A stretch of DNA of 64,000 nucleotides from CAZWRV01 sp964636325 (GTDB lineage Bacteria; Verrucomicrobiota; Lentisphaeria; Victivallales; GWF2-50-93): the NCBI GenBank assembly GCA_964636325.1, contig CAZWRV010000024.1, forward strand, positions 4,409-68,408, read 5' to 3'. Shown in pieces: positions 16,701-25,762 of the stretch. Positions within the stretch are counted from its first letter, which is position 1. Each line of letters opens with the position of its first letter. Below the pieces are notes generated by a model, which had not been told where the DNA came from, did no database searches, and saw only the letters and a program-made list of their open reading frames with translations. The position numbers and the translations under genes were made by a program.

Positions 16701-17331
16701 CCCCACGGATCTTGCGCCGTTCAGGACGGAATGGGGCGCCGGCCGCATACCTGTCCGCATCGATTCCGCATGGAGCTTCGGCGCCGCGAAGCCGTTCTTC
16801 GCCGACAAGCAGTATCGAAGCCTTTTCGCGCTCGCGCTTCTGCATGATTTCGCCGTGAGCAGCATGGACCAGCAGTTCTGGGAGAAGCGCCTTAGGAAGC
16901 TCAACGAAACCGTCGGGTTCATGGATCCAGAAAAGCAGGCCGAATTCCTCCCGTATTTCAGGAACCAGGAGTTCATCCGCCTGGGCCGCTGGTCCAGCGA
17001 CGGCAAGAACTTGTCCTTCAATTTTACGCAGCCGAACGGCGTCTACGTCTCAATCTACCGTTCCATGGCCGAGCCGAGGCGTGCGGTTCTATGGTTTGTC
17101 AACGCCACGCCGGAGGACGTCAACATCGGGTTCTGGTTGGATTCTAAAAAGCTTCTCGGCAAGGAGCAGATTTCCCAGTGCACTAACTTCGACGACGGCG
17201 ACAGCTTCAAGCCTCATCTGCCGCCGACTTTCCTCGTCGGAGGCACTGCTCCTGAAAAGGGAGACATGCGGAATTTCTGGCCGCCCGTCAATGTCCGCTC
17301 GAAGGACTACAGGGCCGTGATCATGGAGTAG
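13705..17331 (+). CDS. large secreted glycoside-hydrolase-like protein with CBM9-like domain
   Basis: A 1208-aa exported protein. The signal peptide is FLTAAAALVILGACQILQG (to about residue 26); an ALVILGAC stretch could also act as a lipobox. IPKMKTPPVIDGTLSPGEWD at 30-50 is a typical CBM9/DOMON-like opening and extends to about 250. A central beta-rich region follows. From about 750 the sequence resembles DUF6067/GH123-like catalytic regions (WEPGHYFHSAYGWRLYG, GTMWDNINITWHSMND, DDGHVQP), a TIM-barrel-type core. No catalytic acid pair can be assigned with confidence. AAGGAG is 6 nt before the ATG. The C-terminal third shares the DGHVQP region with the next protein, so the two are related. 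Likely role: extracellular polysaccharide cleavage. Confidence 0.78.
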   Translation: MMKKPFLTAAAALVILGACQILQGAYEMRIPKMKTPPVIDGTLSPGEWDGASAVTGLVDYYMHDLYPETMHAVWYLGYDDKNLYLAMYKRIPEEIQFKADFKKPESNDSERSVLFGDHVEIEVTPHSAEKANAGGFGFYKIMANVYGIFSDTWYNNGMPGFEADWSSGCQLKSSFKKNEWWLEIAWPLSSMKKKDMSGPIDKADGQEFIMQLVVSGSCSGYGYAGWVPTTWMEFNTFYKVTLDPEAPVFQFTKIGDIIHGQLDARIAVGAAAPMEVAMSVTDSDGKEVFRKTEAVKGRADLSFKAKDIPITYNKEATGFSKAGRNALNLNITSAGKTVYSYSGLFAGHTDEFTKQTYNEYLSSRPKGDYSANFAYYPRNGKARVSLDLDVIAELPKEVLDAKTLILRIAPRAGGKDVFRTELPIKDKAAGGLVDVGPLDGEFTAHLELADDGGKIVSSRKVDFVRKKHVWEGNDIGRERVVIPPFRAIEFNGSTLKTRCAEITIGDGGLFDKLSVLGTDLLRSPVRLSATVDGKTEALKSSPPKIEKGKGRAFPPEYDQYSFMTKSCPRKKLEELPETDGYEALISAEGSLAGLDVKTSATLDYDGHYLVNLTLDPKGGKVKLDKLELSFDLWEKARDLSILRNGGDPSFVLDGNDGIVWESRNYPPKPIGFKGTFVPTLSFSDGFHAFQFRAASDQGWLLDDGKSCQIVERKDGKLTLRLLLVNSPAAIDRPRTITFVLMPLPAKPTIPNWRSKVWEPGHYFHSAYGWRLYGTGADNWYLPTDEDYRTLGDALLHPGKYPDRCLAWQGMKENTVAQNGPILMYSSEPAVGAPLPDADSFKGQWFGDSDVKFISGDSRVGKGRNMQGTILWDKSECYCETRPQIYDQDLVDNYLWFHRKLVELADTNGTMWDNINITWHSMNDTGEFAYVRDDGHVQPTNNILVRRQLLKRLYTMGWMVGKPPLYFFKGIDEEPFSDMGWMVEGPAYIYSENGSFFDQFPTDLAPFRTEWGAGRIPVRIDSAWSFGAAKPFFADKQYRSLFALALLHDFAVSSMDQQFWEKRLRKLNETVGFMDPEKQAEFLPYFRNQEFIRLGRWSSDGKNLSFNFTQPNGVYVSIYRSMAEPRRAVLWFVNATPEDVNIGFWLDSKKLLGKEQISQCTNFDDGDSFKPHLPPTFLVGGTAPEKGDMRNFWPPVNVRSKDYRAVIME

Positions 17332-17394
17332 GCAGGGGGATGAAAAGTGGATGGTCAATGGTGAGTGCGACATAGTGGGTGGTTGATTGCAGCA

Positions 17395-20300
17395 ATGAGT
17401 AATATCCTGCAAGTGCCTGTGATACGGAGTCTTACATCTCCGGCAATCGTTCTCCTGACGCTTCTTGCCGTCGCCGAGGTCGTCGCCGCGAAGGACGAGT
17501 ATCCGTGGCTGGCGAAAAGCGTCTGGTGGAAGCCCTACCGCTGGTCTACGGAGGCGGCGTTCCTGCTGCATTTCGACGAGATCAAGCCCTACGGCGATCC
17601 GGAATCGCTGTTCTTGAAGCGGAGGGAGATTGCCGCGGCGAACGCAGACAGCCAGTTGCTTGAAAGAGATCAAGTCCCTAAAGACGGCGCTCCGCGGACC
17701 GCCGCCAACGCCAAACCCATGGCCGCTCCCGGCCTGCTGATCGGAGACGCGGCGCTTTGCGAAGACGGACGTTTCGGCGGCGGACTTTGTTTTCCAGGAG
17801 GGGACGGCGCCCTCCAGCTGGCAGGTCAGAAATGGAATGTCGACCGCACCGTTGAATTCTGGGTCAAGCCGACGGAACTTCCCAGGGGCTCCGCAGTCCT
17901 CTTCCAGGCTCTTCGTACCAAACACCCTGAAGGTCGGCCGGCGACATTGGAACTTATGTCGGACGGTTCGCTGCGCTTCATATGGTTGGACAAGCCGTCG
18001 CAGGCAACGGAGAAGAAGCTCAAGGCCGGCGAATGGGCCCATGTCGCCTTCCGCTACGCCGGCAAATGGGGCAAGTGGGCACCGCTCGGGAAACCGATGC
18101 AGGCGCAGATCCTTATCAACGGCGAGGATGCGCTTTCCGCCCCGATCACGCCTGACGTCAGTAATTTCAGCGCCACGCCGCAGGATGTGGTCTACTGGAT
18201 AGGCAATGACAGCACGGGGAAGCGCGGTTTCCATGGCACCATTGACGAGCTGCGCTTTTCGGAATCAGTCCAGGAATATTTCAAGGATGAGACCGCCTGG
18301 ACGGATCCGGAGCGGCCTCTCAAGCCCGTCCACAAGCACCCATTCCTGCGCGACGACGCGGATCTCATCATGCATCTGCCCTTCGACGGCGCACTCCAGG
18401 CGGCACGGTCCGCGCCGGGGACGAAGGTCGTGCGATCATTCGAGCCCGAGGGAGTCCAGGATGAAAGCGACTATTTCCTCCCGGCCGTGGCGAAGCAGGG
18501 AATGATCCTTGGAGAAGGCGGCCTGGCGCCGACCTACCAGGGCGAAGGCAACATCGACATGGCCCACGGCTCGATCGCCTTCTGGATGCGTCCTCTCGAC
18601 TGGGACAACCTCACTCGCTTCAGCCCCTTCGACAAGGTCGGCCAGCCGTCTTTCATAAACTTGTTCCATGTGGTTGGTGACTTTCCCGAAGACGACGGCC
18701 CGGAGCGTTGGAAGAAAGGCTCTGCGCCGATCCTGCGCTTCGTCGTCTTCCAGAACATGCAGCAGGACGTCGTGGATCCGCCGGAAATATCCCCCGCCAG
18801 ATGGATCCACATGACCGTCACCTGGGACAAGGACAATGTCCGTTACTATGTCGACGGCAGGCAGGTCCAAGGCGGCGGGCCGGTCTCCCCTTTCACGATT
18901 GTGACACCCGATAACGACTACTGGATCTGGGGGCCGCCCGGGCGGCCTTCAGGCAAGACATACCTCTGGCGTACCAATGCGCAGTCAATCGTGTTCAGCG
19001 GATTCCGCGGCAGCCTTTGGCATCCCTACTGGTATCTGCGCGCGAAGGATCCGCACACTCTGATCGACGACTTCCGCGTCTACCGCCGCGCACTTGCCCC
19101 GGCGGAGATCGCCAACCTGTTCGCGATGTGCCGGCCGGAGTCGGAAACCAAGGCGCTGCCGGTTGCCGACATGGAATACAAGCTGAACGGCCAGTTGGCC
19201 TCCCTGGACGCAGAAGCCTTTCCTTTCATGCAGGACTACATGAAGATTAAAAGCGCGTGTTTTTCCTTGCGGCTCCGCGGGCAGGAGAAGGCGGCGGCGG
19301 AGAAGACCGTCGCCTTCGATCCGATGGAATATCCTTACGTACATCTTAACTGCAAGCCGCTCGATTTCGCCACATACGATCTCACCGCGGACTTCCAGGA
19401 CGCTTCCGGCGCCATAGTCGGCAAGGTCTCGCGCGAGATTGTCCGGCAGAAGCCGCCATGGTGGGGGAACAGACACGGATTGTCCGACAAGGTGATGCCG
19501 GAGTGGGATCCCATGAAAGTTTCCGGGAGCACAGTTTCCGTCGCCCTCCGCGACATCCATCTCGGAGCATCCGGATTCCCGGCGCGTATCGTGAGCAAGG
19601 GCGAAGACATGCTTGTGAAGCCGATCTCCGTCGAGGCTGCGGCTGGCGGTTCGCCGATCGCACTTACCTCCGTGAAACAGGAAGTCCTCTTCGGCTCTGC
19701 CAACGATGTCCGCGCAGACTGGGAAGGACGACTGAGTGGAGGAGGCATCGAACTCAAGACTAAGGCGTATATGGAATTCGACGGGATGATGTGGTTTGCC
19801 ATCACAGTGGGGAAAGATGGTTCGGAGTTCAAGGTTCAGGAAGACAAGGGGACATCAAATCCTGAAACCCGACCCCTGAAACCAGTTCTTAGCTCCCTGA
19901 CCATTCGTATCCCCTTCAATCCTCGCGACGCGGAGCTGCTGCACTGGTATTCCGGCAACCCCATTTATCCGCCATACCGCAAGTTCCCGTCCAATGTTTT
20001 CCTTGATGCGACCCCTGCGGGCAAAGGAGTGGTTTTCAGCAGCAACGACACGAAGACTGTCGCGCTTCTGGAGCAGCAGCGCGGCAGCTTCATTCCCTAC
20101 CTCTGCCTGATGGGGATGGAACGCGGCATGGCTTTCTTCGGAGAGAACGACCGGGGCTGGACGCCGACTATGAAGACGCCCGCGCTGGCGGTCGAACGGA
20201 CGGAAAGCTCTGTCGATCTGGTGCTCAACCTCATTTCCGAGCCGGTGAACCTGAGCGAACCGCGTGTGATCGAGTTCGGCCTGCATCCGCTGCCGTTGCG

Positions 20301-21729
20301 CAAGCTGCGTCCCGACTGGCGCGCCTGGCCCGGCTGGGGCGTCCCCATGGACTGCGGCCTGAAGGGCGATGAATCCATCTGGAATTCGCTGCTCCCGCTG
20401 AACGCCGACTGGAGCAAGGTCGCCGAACGCTGGAAAAGCGATCCGAAGTGCGCGCGGCCGCGAAGCCTGCTCGAGGAAGGCTGGGCCGCATTCCGCAAGG
20501 ATTTCGGGAGGGATCCGTCTCCCTACGAGAAAAGCGTCCCCGGCGTATATACCGTCCTGCCATACCCCGGCTGGGTTCCGGAGCACACTAGGGAATTCCA
20601 CGAAATCTGGTGGTCTGGCAACGTCAAGGGCGCCGTGCCGGACAGCTGCTTCGTGGACTTCAGCGCCTGGTGCTGGCACAACTGGGTCGAAACCGGCGTG
20701 GTCGAGGGATTCTATGTGGACGGCGATTTCATGGGAGTCGAAATAGCCGACCGCGGCAACCTGGCCTATGCCCTACCTGATGGCCATGTCCAGCCCGGCT
20801 TCGGATGGCGACATGTCCGCGAGCACCAAAAACGCATGCGCCAAATCCTATGGGATCACAACATCGTACCGCACATCTGCAACCACATGACCAACTCCCC
20901 GTTCGCGCCGATCGAGTCGTTCGTGGACGTCATGCTCGACGGCGAATGGGAATACCAAAGCCCGCCTGACCAGCGCGACTTCCTCGACGTGTGGCCACCG
21001 GCGAGGATGAGAATTAGCCACATCGGGAAATGGAACGTCATGCCCAAGTGGCTGGGTTGGACTGTGAACCCGCCGAACCTGAAGGCGTGGACATACCGGC
21101 ATGACCGCGCCTACTTTGCCAATCTCGGAGTGCATGACATAGACTGGCTCTTCTGGGGACGATACAGCGGGCTGAAGGATGCGCAGGAACTCCGCATCCG
21201 CGAACCTGAAACTGAATTCGTCGGCTACTGGACGGAACGGAATCCTGCAAAGCATGAATACGGAGAAAATCTGCTCGTCAGCGCATGGAAGGCTCCGGCG
21301 CGCGACGGAAAGAATGCGATCTGCACAGTCATACTGGTGAACCGCGGCGACAAAAGGCTTGAACCTGCCGTTGTCCGCTTCGACACAAGCATGATGGGGC
21401 TCGGCGACAACCCGGACGCGGTCGCCGCGGACGACGTTGATCCGCTCCTGCTGGATCCAGTGCAGTATGGGGACGATCCTACGACTACTGCCACATCCGA
21501 CGTGAAAGCGTCCGGCATTCATGAGGTCATGGACGATAAATCCGACGAAATGCAGCTCGAAGAGCCGGAAACTGCCGAGGCGGAGACTGAGGACGGAAAG
21601 AAGAAGCATCCGGACTATGCCTACTCCTGGGCCAAGGGCGAACTCCGCTGCGCCGTCCGCCGCCACGACTACCGTCTTTTCCGGTTCCGTCAAGCGTCCG
21701 GAGAGGCGCGCGAACTGAAAGGAAATTGA
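17395..21729 (+). CDS. large secreted protein with two LamG domains and GH-like core
   Basis: A 1444-aa exported protein. The hydrophobic signal is SPAIVLLTLLAVAEVVAAK. Two LamG/concanavalin-A-like jelly rolls follow, one around residues 125-300 (TVEFWVKPTEL ... GTIDELRFSESV) and one around 390-590 (GSIAFWMRPLDW ... LIDDFRVYRRAL). A GH-like barrel of the DUF6067 type lies around 950-1350 (GFYVDGDFMGVEIAD, ALPDGHVQPGFGW). LamG domains bind sugars or form jelly-roll scaffolds. I chose ATG 17395 over a GTG at 17365; neither has a clear ribosome site. The gene ends 5 nt before the next ATG. Residues after about 1395 are acidic (MDDKSDEMQLEEPETAEAE) and look like a linker. Confidence 0.76.
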   Translation: MSNILQVPVIRSLTSPAIVLLTLLAVAEVVAAKDEYPWLAKSVWWKPYRWSTEAAFLLHFDEIKPYGDPESLFLKRREIAAANADSQLLERDQVPKDGAPRTAANAKPMAAPGLLIGDAALCEDGRFGGGLCFPGGDGALQLAGQKWNVDRTVEFWVKPTELPRGSAVLFQALRTKHPEGRPATLELMSDGSLRFIWLDKPSQATEKKLKAGEWAHVAFRYAGKWGKWAPLGKPMQAQILINGEDALSAPITPDVSNFSATPQDVVYWIGNDSTGKRGFHGTIDELRFSESVQEYFKDETAWTDPERPLKPVHKHPFLRDDADLIMHLPFDGALQAARSAPGTKVVRSFEPEGVQDESDYFLPAVAKQGMILGEGGLAPTYQGEGNIDMAHGSIAFWMRPLDWDNLTRFSPFDKVGQPSFINLFHVVGDFPEDDGPERWKKGSAPILRFVVFQNMQQDVVDPPEISPARWIHMTVTWDKDNVRYYVDGRQVQGGGPVSPFTIVTPDNDYWIWGPPGRPSGKTYLWRTNAQSIVFSGFRGSLWHPYWYLRAKDPHTLIDDFRVYRRALAPAEIANLFAMCRPESETKALPVADMEYKLNGQLASLDAEAFPFMQDYMKIKSACFSLRLRGQEKAAAEKTVAFDPMEYPYVHLNCKPLDFATYDLTADFQDASGAIVGKVSREIVRQKPPWWGNRHGLSDKVMPEWDPMKVSGSTVSVALRDIHLGASGFPARIVSKGEDMLVKPISVEAAAGGSPIALTSVKQEVLFGSANDVRADWEGRLSGGGIELKTKAYMEFDGMMWFAITVGKDGSEFKVQEDKGTSNPETRPLKPVLSSLTIRIPFNPRDAELLHWYSGNPIYPPYRKFPSNVFLDATPAGKGVVFSSNDTKTVALLEQQRGSFIPYLCLMGMERGMAFFGENDRGWTPTMKTPALAVERTESSVDLVLNLISEPVNLSEPRVIEFGLHPLPLRKLRPDWRAWPGWGVPMDCGLKGDESIWNSLLPLNADWSKVAERWKSDPKCARPRSLLEEGWAAFRKDFGRDPSPYEKSVPGVYTVLPYPGWVPEHTREFHEIWWSGNVKGAVPDSCFVDFSAWCWHNWVETGVVEGFYVDGDFMGVEIADRGNLAYALPDGHVQPGFGWRHVREHQKRMRQILWDHNIVPHICNHMTNSPFAPIESFVDVMLDGEWEYQSPPDQRDFLDVWPPARMRISHIGKWNVMPKWLGWTVNPPNLKAWTYRHDRAYFANLGVHDIDWLFWGRYSGLKDAQELRIREPETEFVGYWTERNPAKHEYGENLLVSAWKAPARDGKNAICTVILVNRGDKRLEPAVVRFDTSMMGLGDNPDAVAADDVDPLLLDPVQYGDDPTTTATSDVKASGIHEVMDDKSDEMQLEEPETAEAETEDGKKKHPDYAYSWAKGELRCAVRRHDYRLFRFRQASGEARELKGN

Positions 21730-21734
21730 AAACC

Positions 21735-23816
21735 ATGTGGTACAGGAACAGCTTCCGCCGTAATCTGATCGACATGCACATCGCCGACTCGGACGAACGA
21801 TTCATGTCCGAATTCGATCCGAAGACCTATGCGGACATGATGGAGCTCGCGCAGGTCGACACCGCAATCGTCTATGCGTCATCCTGCCTGGGCAACTGCT
21901 ACTGGCCCACCAAGGTCGGGCACATGCACCAAGGGCTGAAGGGACGGGATATTTTCGGCGAAACGATTGGTCTCCTGAAGAGGAAAAACATACATACAGT
22001 TGCCTACGTCAACTATTGGTCGCGCCGGGCATGTCTGGACCATCCCGACTGGCAGATGCGCGATGCCAAAGGGCGCGCCACACTCGAATACCTTTGGAAT
22101 CCAGGACGCTACGGCGTATGCTGCCCGAACTCCCCTTACCGGGAATTCTTCCTGTCTCATATCGAGGAGCTTTGCAGGGATTATGAATTCGACGGGGTCT
22201 GGGTCGACATGGTCGGCTGGTTCGCGGGAGTCTGCCACTGCGCGCATTGCCGGAAACGTTATCTTCACGAGGCAGGCAGGGATTTCCCGGCGGTCGTCAA
22301 CTGGGAGGATCCGGAATGGGTCGGCTTCCAGCGCCGCCGCGAAGCATGGCTGTCGGAGCTCGGCGGCCAGATCGCCGGCGCCGTCAAACGGCTGAAGCCC
22401 GATGCCTCCGTGGCAATACAAAGCGGCATATGGGCGGCCGCCTGGTCAAGGGGATGCACGTCAGAATATCTTGCCCAAAGCGATTATCTGGCGGGAGATT
22501 TCTACGGCCATTGGCTGATCCATCATGCTTTCAACTGCATGGGGCTCAACAGCCTGACGCGCAACCGCCCCATCGAGTTCATGACCTCGTGCCATGCGAG
22601 CCTGGAAGACCATACCACTAAAAAGGCGAAGCCGTTTCTCGAGGCGCAGGTCTACTCCGCATTGACCCATGCCGCCAGCTTCGTCTTTATCGACGCAATT
22701 GATCCGGCCGGCACAATCAACCGCCAGGTATATGAGGAGATGGGCGAGCTTTACAAGGAAATCAGGAGATATGAAAGACATATTGACGCTTCCGCGCCGG
22801 AATGCACTGACGTGGGCGTCTACTTCAACTTCGAATCGCTTATAGACACGCGGCTCAATGGAACCAAGGTTGAAGACGCCTCGCCGTCCGTCCCGCTGGT
22901 CGGAGTCTTGGAGAACATCGTGAAATCGTTGCTCGACGCACATGTCCCGTGCGGCATCATTACAGACAAGGACATCGGTTCCCTCGGCAGGTTCCAGGTG
23001 ATAATCGTGCCCGATATGATAATGATGGACGAACGAGAGGCCCGCGCATTCGAAGGATTCGTCCGGTCGGGCGGCGCCCTGTACGTCAGCCGCAGGACTT
23101 CGCTGATCGGCAAGGACGGAGTCCGCCGTCCCAACTTCCTGCTGGCGGAACTGCTCGGAGTAGACTATCTCGGGGAGACCGACGAGACCGTCACCTATCT
23201 CGCCCCGTCCGCAGGCGCGGAAGCGTTGTTCTGGGGCCACTGCCGCAAGTATCCGCTGATGATTTCCGACCGCCAGGCCAAGGTCAGGGCGGGCGCAGGC
23301 ACTTCCACTCTGGCGACGCTCACGCTGCCTTTCAGCCGCCCCGGAGATACAGTCCGTTTCTCGGCGGCCATAAGCAACCCTCCCGGCATAGAAACTGAAT
23401 TCCCATCCCTGGTCATGAAAAGCTGCGGAAGCGGGAAAACCATCTATTCCTCCGCCGGCATTGAAATGATGGAGCATGAGTCGCACCGAAGCATCTTTGT
23501 CGGACTGATCAGAATGCTGATGAGCAGACCGCCCGTCTACGAACTACTCGACGCCCCGAAATCTGTCGAGGCCACCGTATTCCACCAGGCCGCCCACAAC
23601 CGCTTCATAATCAACCTTCTAAACTTCCAGCAGGAGCTGCCCAACATACCGGTGGACGGGATACGGATCCGTCTTTCACTGCCAGGCAGGAAAATCAAGC
23701 AACTGCTCAAGCTTCCGGACGAGGAGGGCTTGGACTACAGTTTCGACGGAAACATTCTAACATTCACGGCCCCTAGGTTGAAAACGTTCCTGATGTTCGC
23801 GGTGGACTATACGTAA
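21735..23816 (+). CDS. GHL6 / GH42-like putative glycosidase
   Basis: A 693-aa protein without a signal peptide. The N-terminal half is a TIM barrel of the hypothetical glycosyl hydrolase GHL6/fucosidase-like type: LIDMHIADSD, VAYVNYWSRRACLDHPDW, FDGVWVDMVGWFAG with a CHCAHCRKRYL cysteine patch, and VAIQSGIWAAAWSRG. The second half (about 360-560) resembles a beta-galactosidase trimerisation (Rossmann-like) domain: FQVIIVPDMIMMDEREARAFEGFVRSGG (read as IIVPDMIMMDE then FVRSGG). A beta-sandwich tail follows. AAAGGA at 21718-21723 favours the ATG at 21735 over an upstream TTG that overlaps the previous stop. It is probably cytoplasmic and would act on oligosaccharides imported after the secreted enzymes have cut the polymer. 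Confidence 0.78.
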   Translation: MWYRNSFRRNLIDMHIADSDERFMSEFDPKTYADMMELAQVDTAIVYASSCLGNCYWPTKVGHMHQGLKGRDIFGETIGLLKRKNIHTVAYVNYWSRRACLDHPDWQMRDAKGRATLEYLWNPGRYGVCCPNSPYREFFLSHIEELCRDYEFDGVWVDMVGWFAGVCHCAHCRKRYLHEAGRDFPAVVNWEDPEWVGFQRRREAWLSELGGQIAGAVKRLKPDASVAIQSGIWAAAWSRGCTSEYLAQSDYLAGDFYGHWLIHHAFNCMGLNSLTRNRPIEFMTSCHASLEDHTTKKAKPFLEAQVYSALTHAASFVFIDAIDPAGTINRQVYEEMGELYKEIRRYERHIDASAPECTDVGVYFNFESLIDTRLNGTKVEDASPSVPLVGVLENIVKSLLDAHVPCGIITDKDIGSLGRFQVIIVPDMIMMDEREARAFEGFVRSGGALYVSRRTSLIGKDGVRRPNFLLAELLGVDYLGETDETVTYLAPSAGAEALFWGHCRKYPLMISDRQAKVRAGAGTSTLATLTLPFSRPGDTVRFSAAISNPPGIETEFPSLVMKSCGSGKTIYSSAGIEMMEHESHRSIFVGLIRMLMSRPPVYELLDAPKSVEATVFHQAAHNRFIINLLNFQQELPNIPVDGIRIRLSLPGRKIKQLLKLPDEEGLDYSFDGNILTFTAPRLKTFLMFAVDYT

Positions 23817-23837
23817 ACGGCGCAGGAGATAATTAAT

Positions 23838-24149
23838 ATGGAAAGAATAGGAATCTATTTCAGATTGAAAACTGGCGCCAAGGATGAATATAAAAGGCGG
23901 CATGACCAAGTCTGGCCGGAAGTGAGGGACGTCCTTTCGCAGGCTGGAATTCACAACTACTCGATATGGAACCACGACGAAATGCTTTTCGCATATTTCG
24001 AAACCGAGGACTTTAAAAAGGCGCAGCAGATCATGGACTCCAGCGCGATCTTCCAGAAATAGCGCAAGCACATGGAGGATGTCGTTGCAATCGATCCGAC
24101 GACAGGCCGGAAGGAATATTTCATGGAGCAGGTTTTCTACCATTCGTAA
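23838..24149 (+). pseudogene. rhaM: L-rhamnose mutarotase interrupted by amber codon
   Basis: Reading from the ATG at 23838 (AGGAGAT 8 nt upstream) gives a RhaM-family protein: IGIYFRLKTGAKDEYKRRH, QVWPEVRDVLSQAGIHNYSI, MLFAYFETEDF. A TAG stops it at 24060 after 74 residues. In the same frame, translation after the TAG continues RKHMEDVVAIDP...YFMEQVFYHS to a TAA at 24147-24149. That is exactly the missing C-terminus, for a total of 103 codons against about 104 residues in the family. Most relatives have Trp or a similar residue at this position, so one TGG-to-TAG change would explain it. RhaM interconverts alpha and beta L-rhamnose. It is either a recent pseudogene, a sequencing error or a readthrough product. 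It lies 21 nt after the GHL6 gene. Confidence 0.88.
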
Positions 24150-24174
24150 ACAAAACACTTGAAAGGCATAGGCG

Positions 24175-24947
24175 ATGGAAAAGGCAAAGGATAGATTCTG
24201 GCTGTGGGGCCACGAGGCCGGCTCGCACGACGTCTACGAGAAGCTCGGCGCCAAGTCGCGGATGACGCCGATGGAGGCGGCCTGCTACATGGGCATCAGT
24301 AATGTCGTCATGGTCATGTTCTCCGGCAGCTCGAAACCTCCCTTCGACCAGCTTGCATTGTCCATGTCTACGCTGAAAAAACTAGTCTGGTCCATCGTCG
24401 GCGCTGGAGGCAACAGCAACCTTTACATTGAAGAGGTCCTGCGGCTCTCGCGGAAATTCCCCAATATCTGCGGCGGAATGATAGACGACTTCTTCAGCGT
24501 CAAGTATGCCCCAGGCGAATGCGCGAGATATTCGGTAGAGCAGATCAGAGATTTCAAGTCAAAGCTGGGACATTTGGACCTGTGGACAGTCCTCTACGAC
24601 TACCAGCTCGACTTCCCGATTTCCGACTACTTGCAACGCACCGACGTCGTAAACTTCTGGACATGGCGCTCGAAGGATCTAGCGAACCTCGAAAAAAACT
24701 GGGAGAAGCTGAGCAAGGTCGCGGACGGCAAAAGGATAGCGATGGGCTGCTACATGTGGGACTACGGCGACCACCACTGCATAGATATAAAAACGATGCG
24801 GCGCCAGTGCGATTTCTATGTGAGCCTTTCAAGGCCGGAAAGATCGAGGGGATAGTATTTCTGGCAAGCTGCATATGCGACCTTGAACTGGAGGCCGTCG
24901 AATGGACGAGGCAGTATATACGCGATGCGGGTGATCTCGATATATAA
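24175..24947 (+). pseudogene. frameshifted TIM-barrel-like hypothetical protein
   Basis: From the ATG at 24175 the protein reads well for 217 codons (WLWGHEAGSHDVYEKLG, GNSNLYIEEVLRLSRKFPNICGGMIDDF, MGCYMWDYGDHH). It then shifts out of frame at the short T run 24827-24829. Restoring one T gives FYVSLFKAGKIEGIVFLASC...EWTRQYIRDAGDLDI, ending at 24945-24947. Without it the frame ends at 24855 after a nonsense tail. I do not recognise a named family; the strand-helix pattern suggests a TIM-barrel sugar-related protein. It starts 25 nt after the interrupted rhaM and ends 22 nt before the pseudopilin gene, so it belongs to the same transcript. Confidence 0.72.
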
Positions 24948-24969
24948 TTTTGCACCGAAAGGGAATAAT

Positions 24970-25719
24970 ATGAGCACGGCTTCGATATATAGCCGCAGAG
25001 CGACGGAGTATTTGAAGGATCTGCTCCTGCCTGCCCATAGGGCTTTCACCTGCTTGGATCCTTCAGAACGCAAACCCGAAACGACTATTTTCACTCTTAT
25101 AGAACTTCTGATCGTGATCGCCATAATTTCCATTCTTATGGCGATGCTCCTCCCCGCCCTAAATGGGGCGCGGAATCAGGCTAAGTCAATTTCCTGCCAG
25201 AGCCAGCTTAAGCAATATGGCCAGGCCACTCTCGCATACCTCGATGAAAGCGAAGGGATGCTCTTTTATGTCTGGGATGCTTCGAAGGGGGGGGAATGGT
25301 GTAGGTGGCTTGCCAACGACACGACATGCTTCAAAGGGCTGTTCCTATTTAATTTGCCTGGCCGCGTGGAATGGCTAAGATGTCCGGCACGCCCCAACGA
25401 AGTCTATTCTCCGCTGGGAGGGCTTTTCTTCAATTACCTGCCCTCATACTTCAAGTATACCGACGGCCAAACTTTCACGGGCCCTGTCTTCAGGATGAAA
25501 TCCCCGGAAGCCCATCCTTTCTGGGTGGACGGACCTCCGTCCCCGACTAGCACTGACGCCATATACGGTTATCACGTCTCGCGTTGGAATCCGCCGAACG
25601 CATGGATATACCGCGACATCCATGGGAGAAGTTTCAATCTCGTATACCTTGACGGGCATGTCGGCTCGCTTTCCAGGATAAACGTACCGGTTACCGCGTT
25701 ATGGGACATCCAACGATAA
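24970..25719 (+). CDS. type II/IV pseudopilin with H-X9-DG tail
   Basis: A 249-aa protein with a prepilin signal. After an unusually long 40-residue N-terminal leader comes TLIELLIVIAIISILMAMLL, in which Glu5 and the hydrophobic helix are the N-methylation/assembly signal. PALNGARNQAKSISC follows. The C-terminal end has H-X9-DG (HGRSFNLVYLDG), characteristic of the very large pseudopilin families of Lentisphaerota and Planctomycetota. The start ATG 24970 has AAGGGA upstream. Such proteins are processed by a prepilin peptidase and exported by a type II-like machine; a role at the cell surface next to secreted glycosidases fits but is inference. Confidence 0.88.
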   Translation: MSTASIYSRRATEYLKDLLLPAHRAFTCLDPSERKPETTIFTLIELLIVIAIISILMAMLLPALNGARNQAKSISCQSQLKQYGQATLAYLDESEGMLFYVWDASKGGEWCRWLANDTTCFKGLFLFNLPGRVEWLRCPARPNEVYSPLGGLFFNYLPSYFKYTDGQTFTGPVFRMKSPEAHPFWVDGPPSPTSTDAIYGYHVSRWNPPNAWIYRDIHGRSFNLVYLDGHVGSLSRINVPVTALWDIQR

Positions 25720-25762
25720 AAAGAACGGAAAACTGATCCTGATTACTGTCAATCAGGGATGA

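Noticed and set aside
24060..24062. Pyrrolysine or other recoding at the TAG in rhaM
   Set aside because: RhaM has no known need for pyrrolysine, no pyl genes or methylamine methyltransferase are visible, and TAG is an ordinary stop elsewhere in the window.
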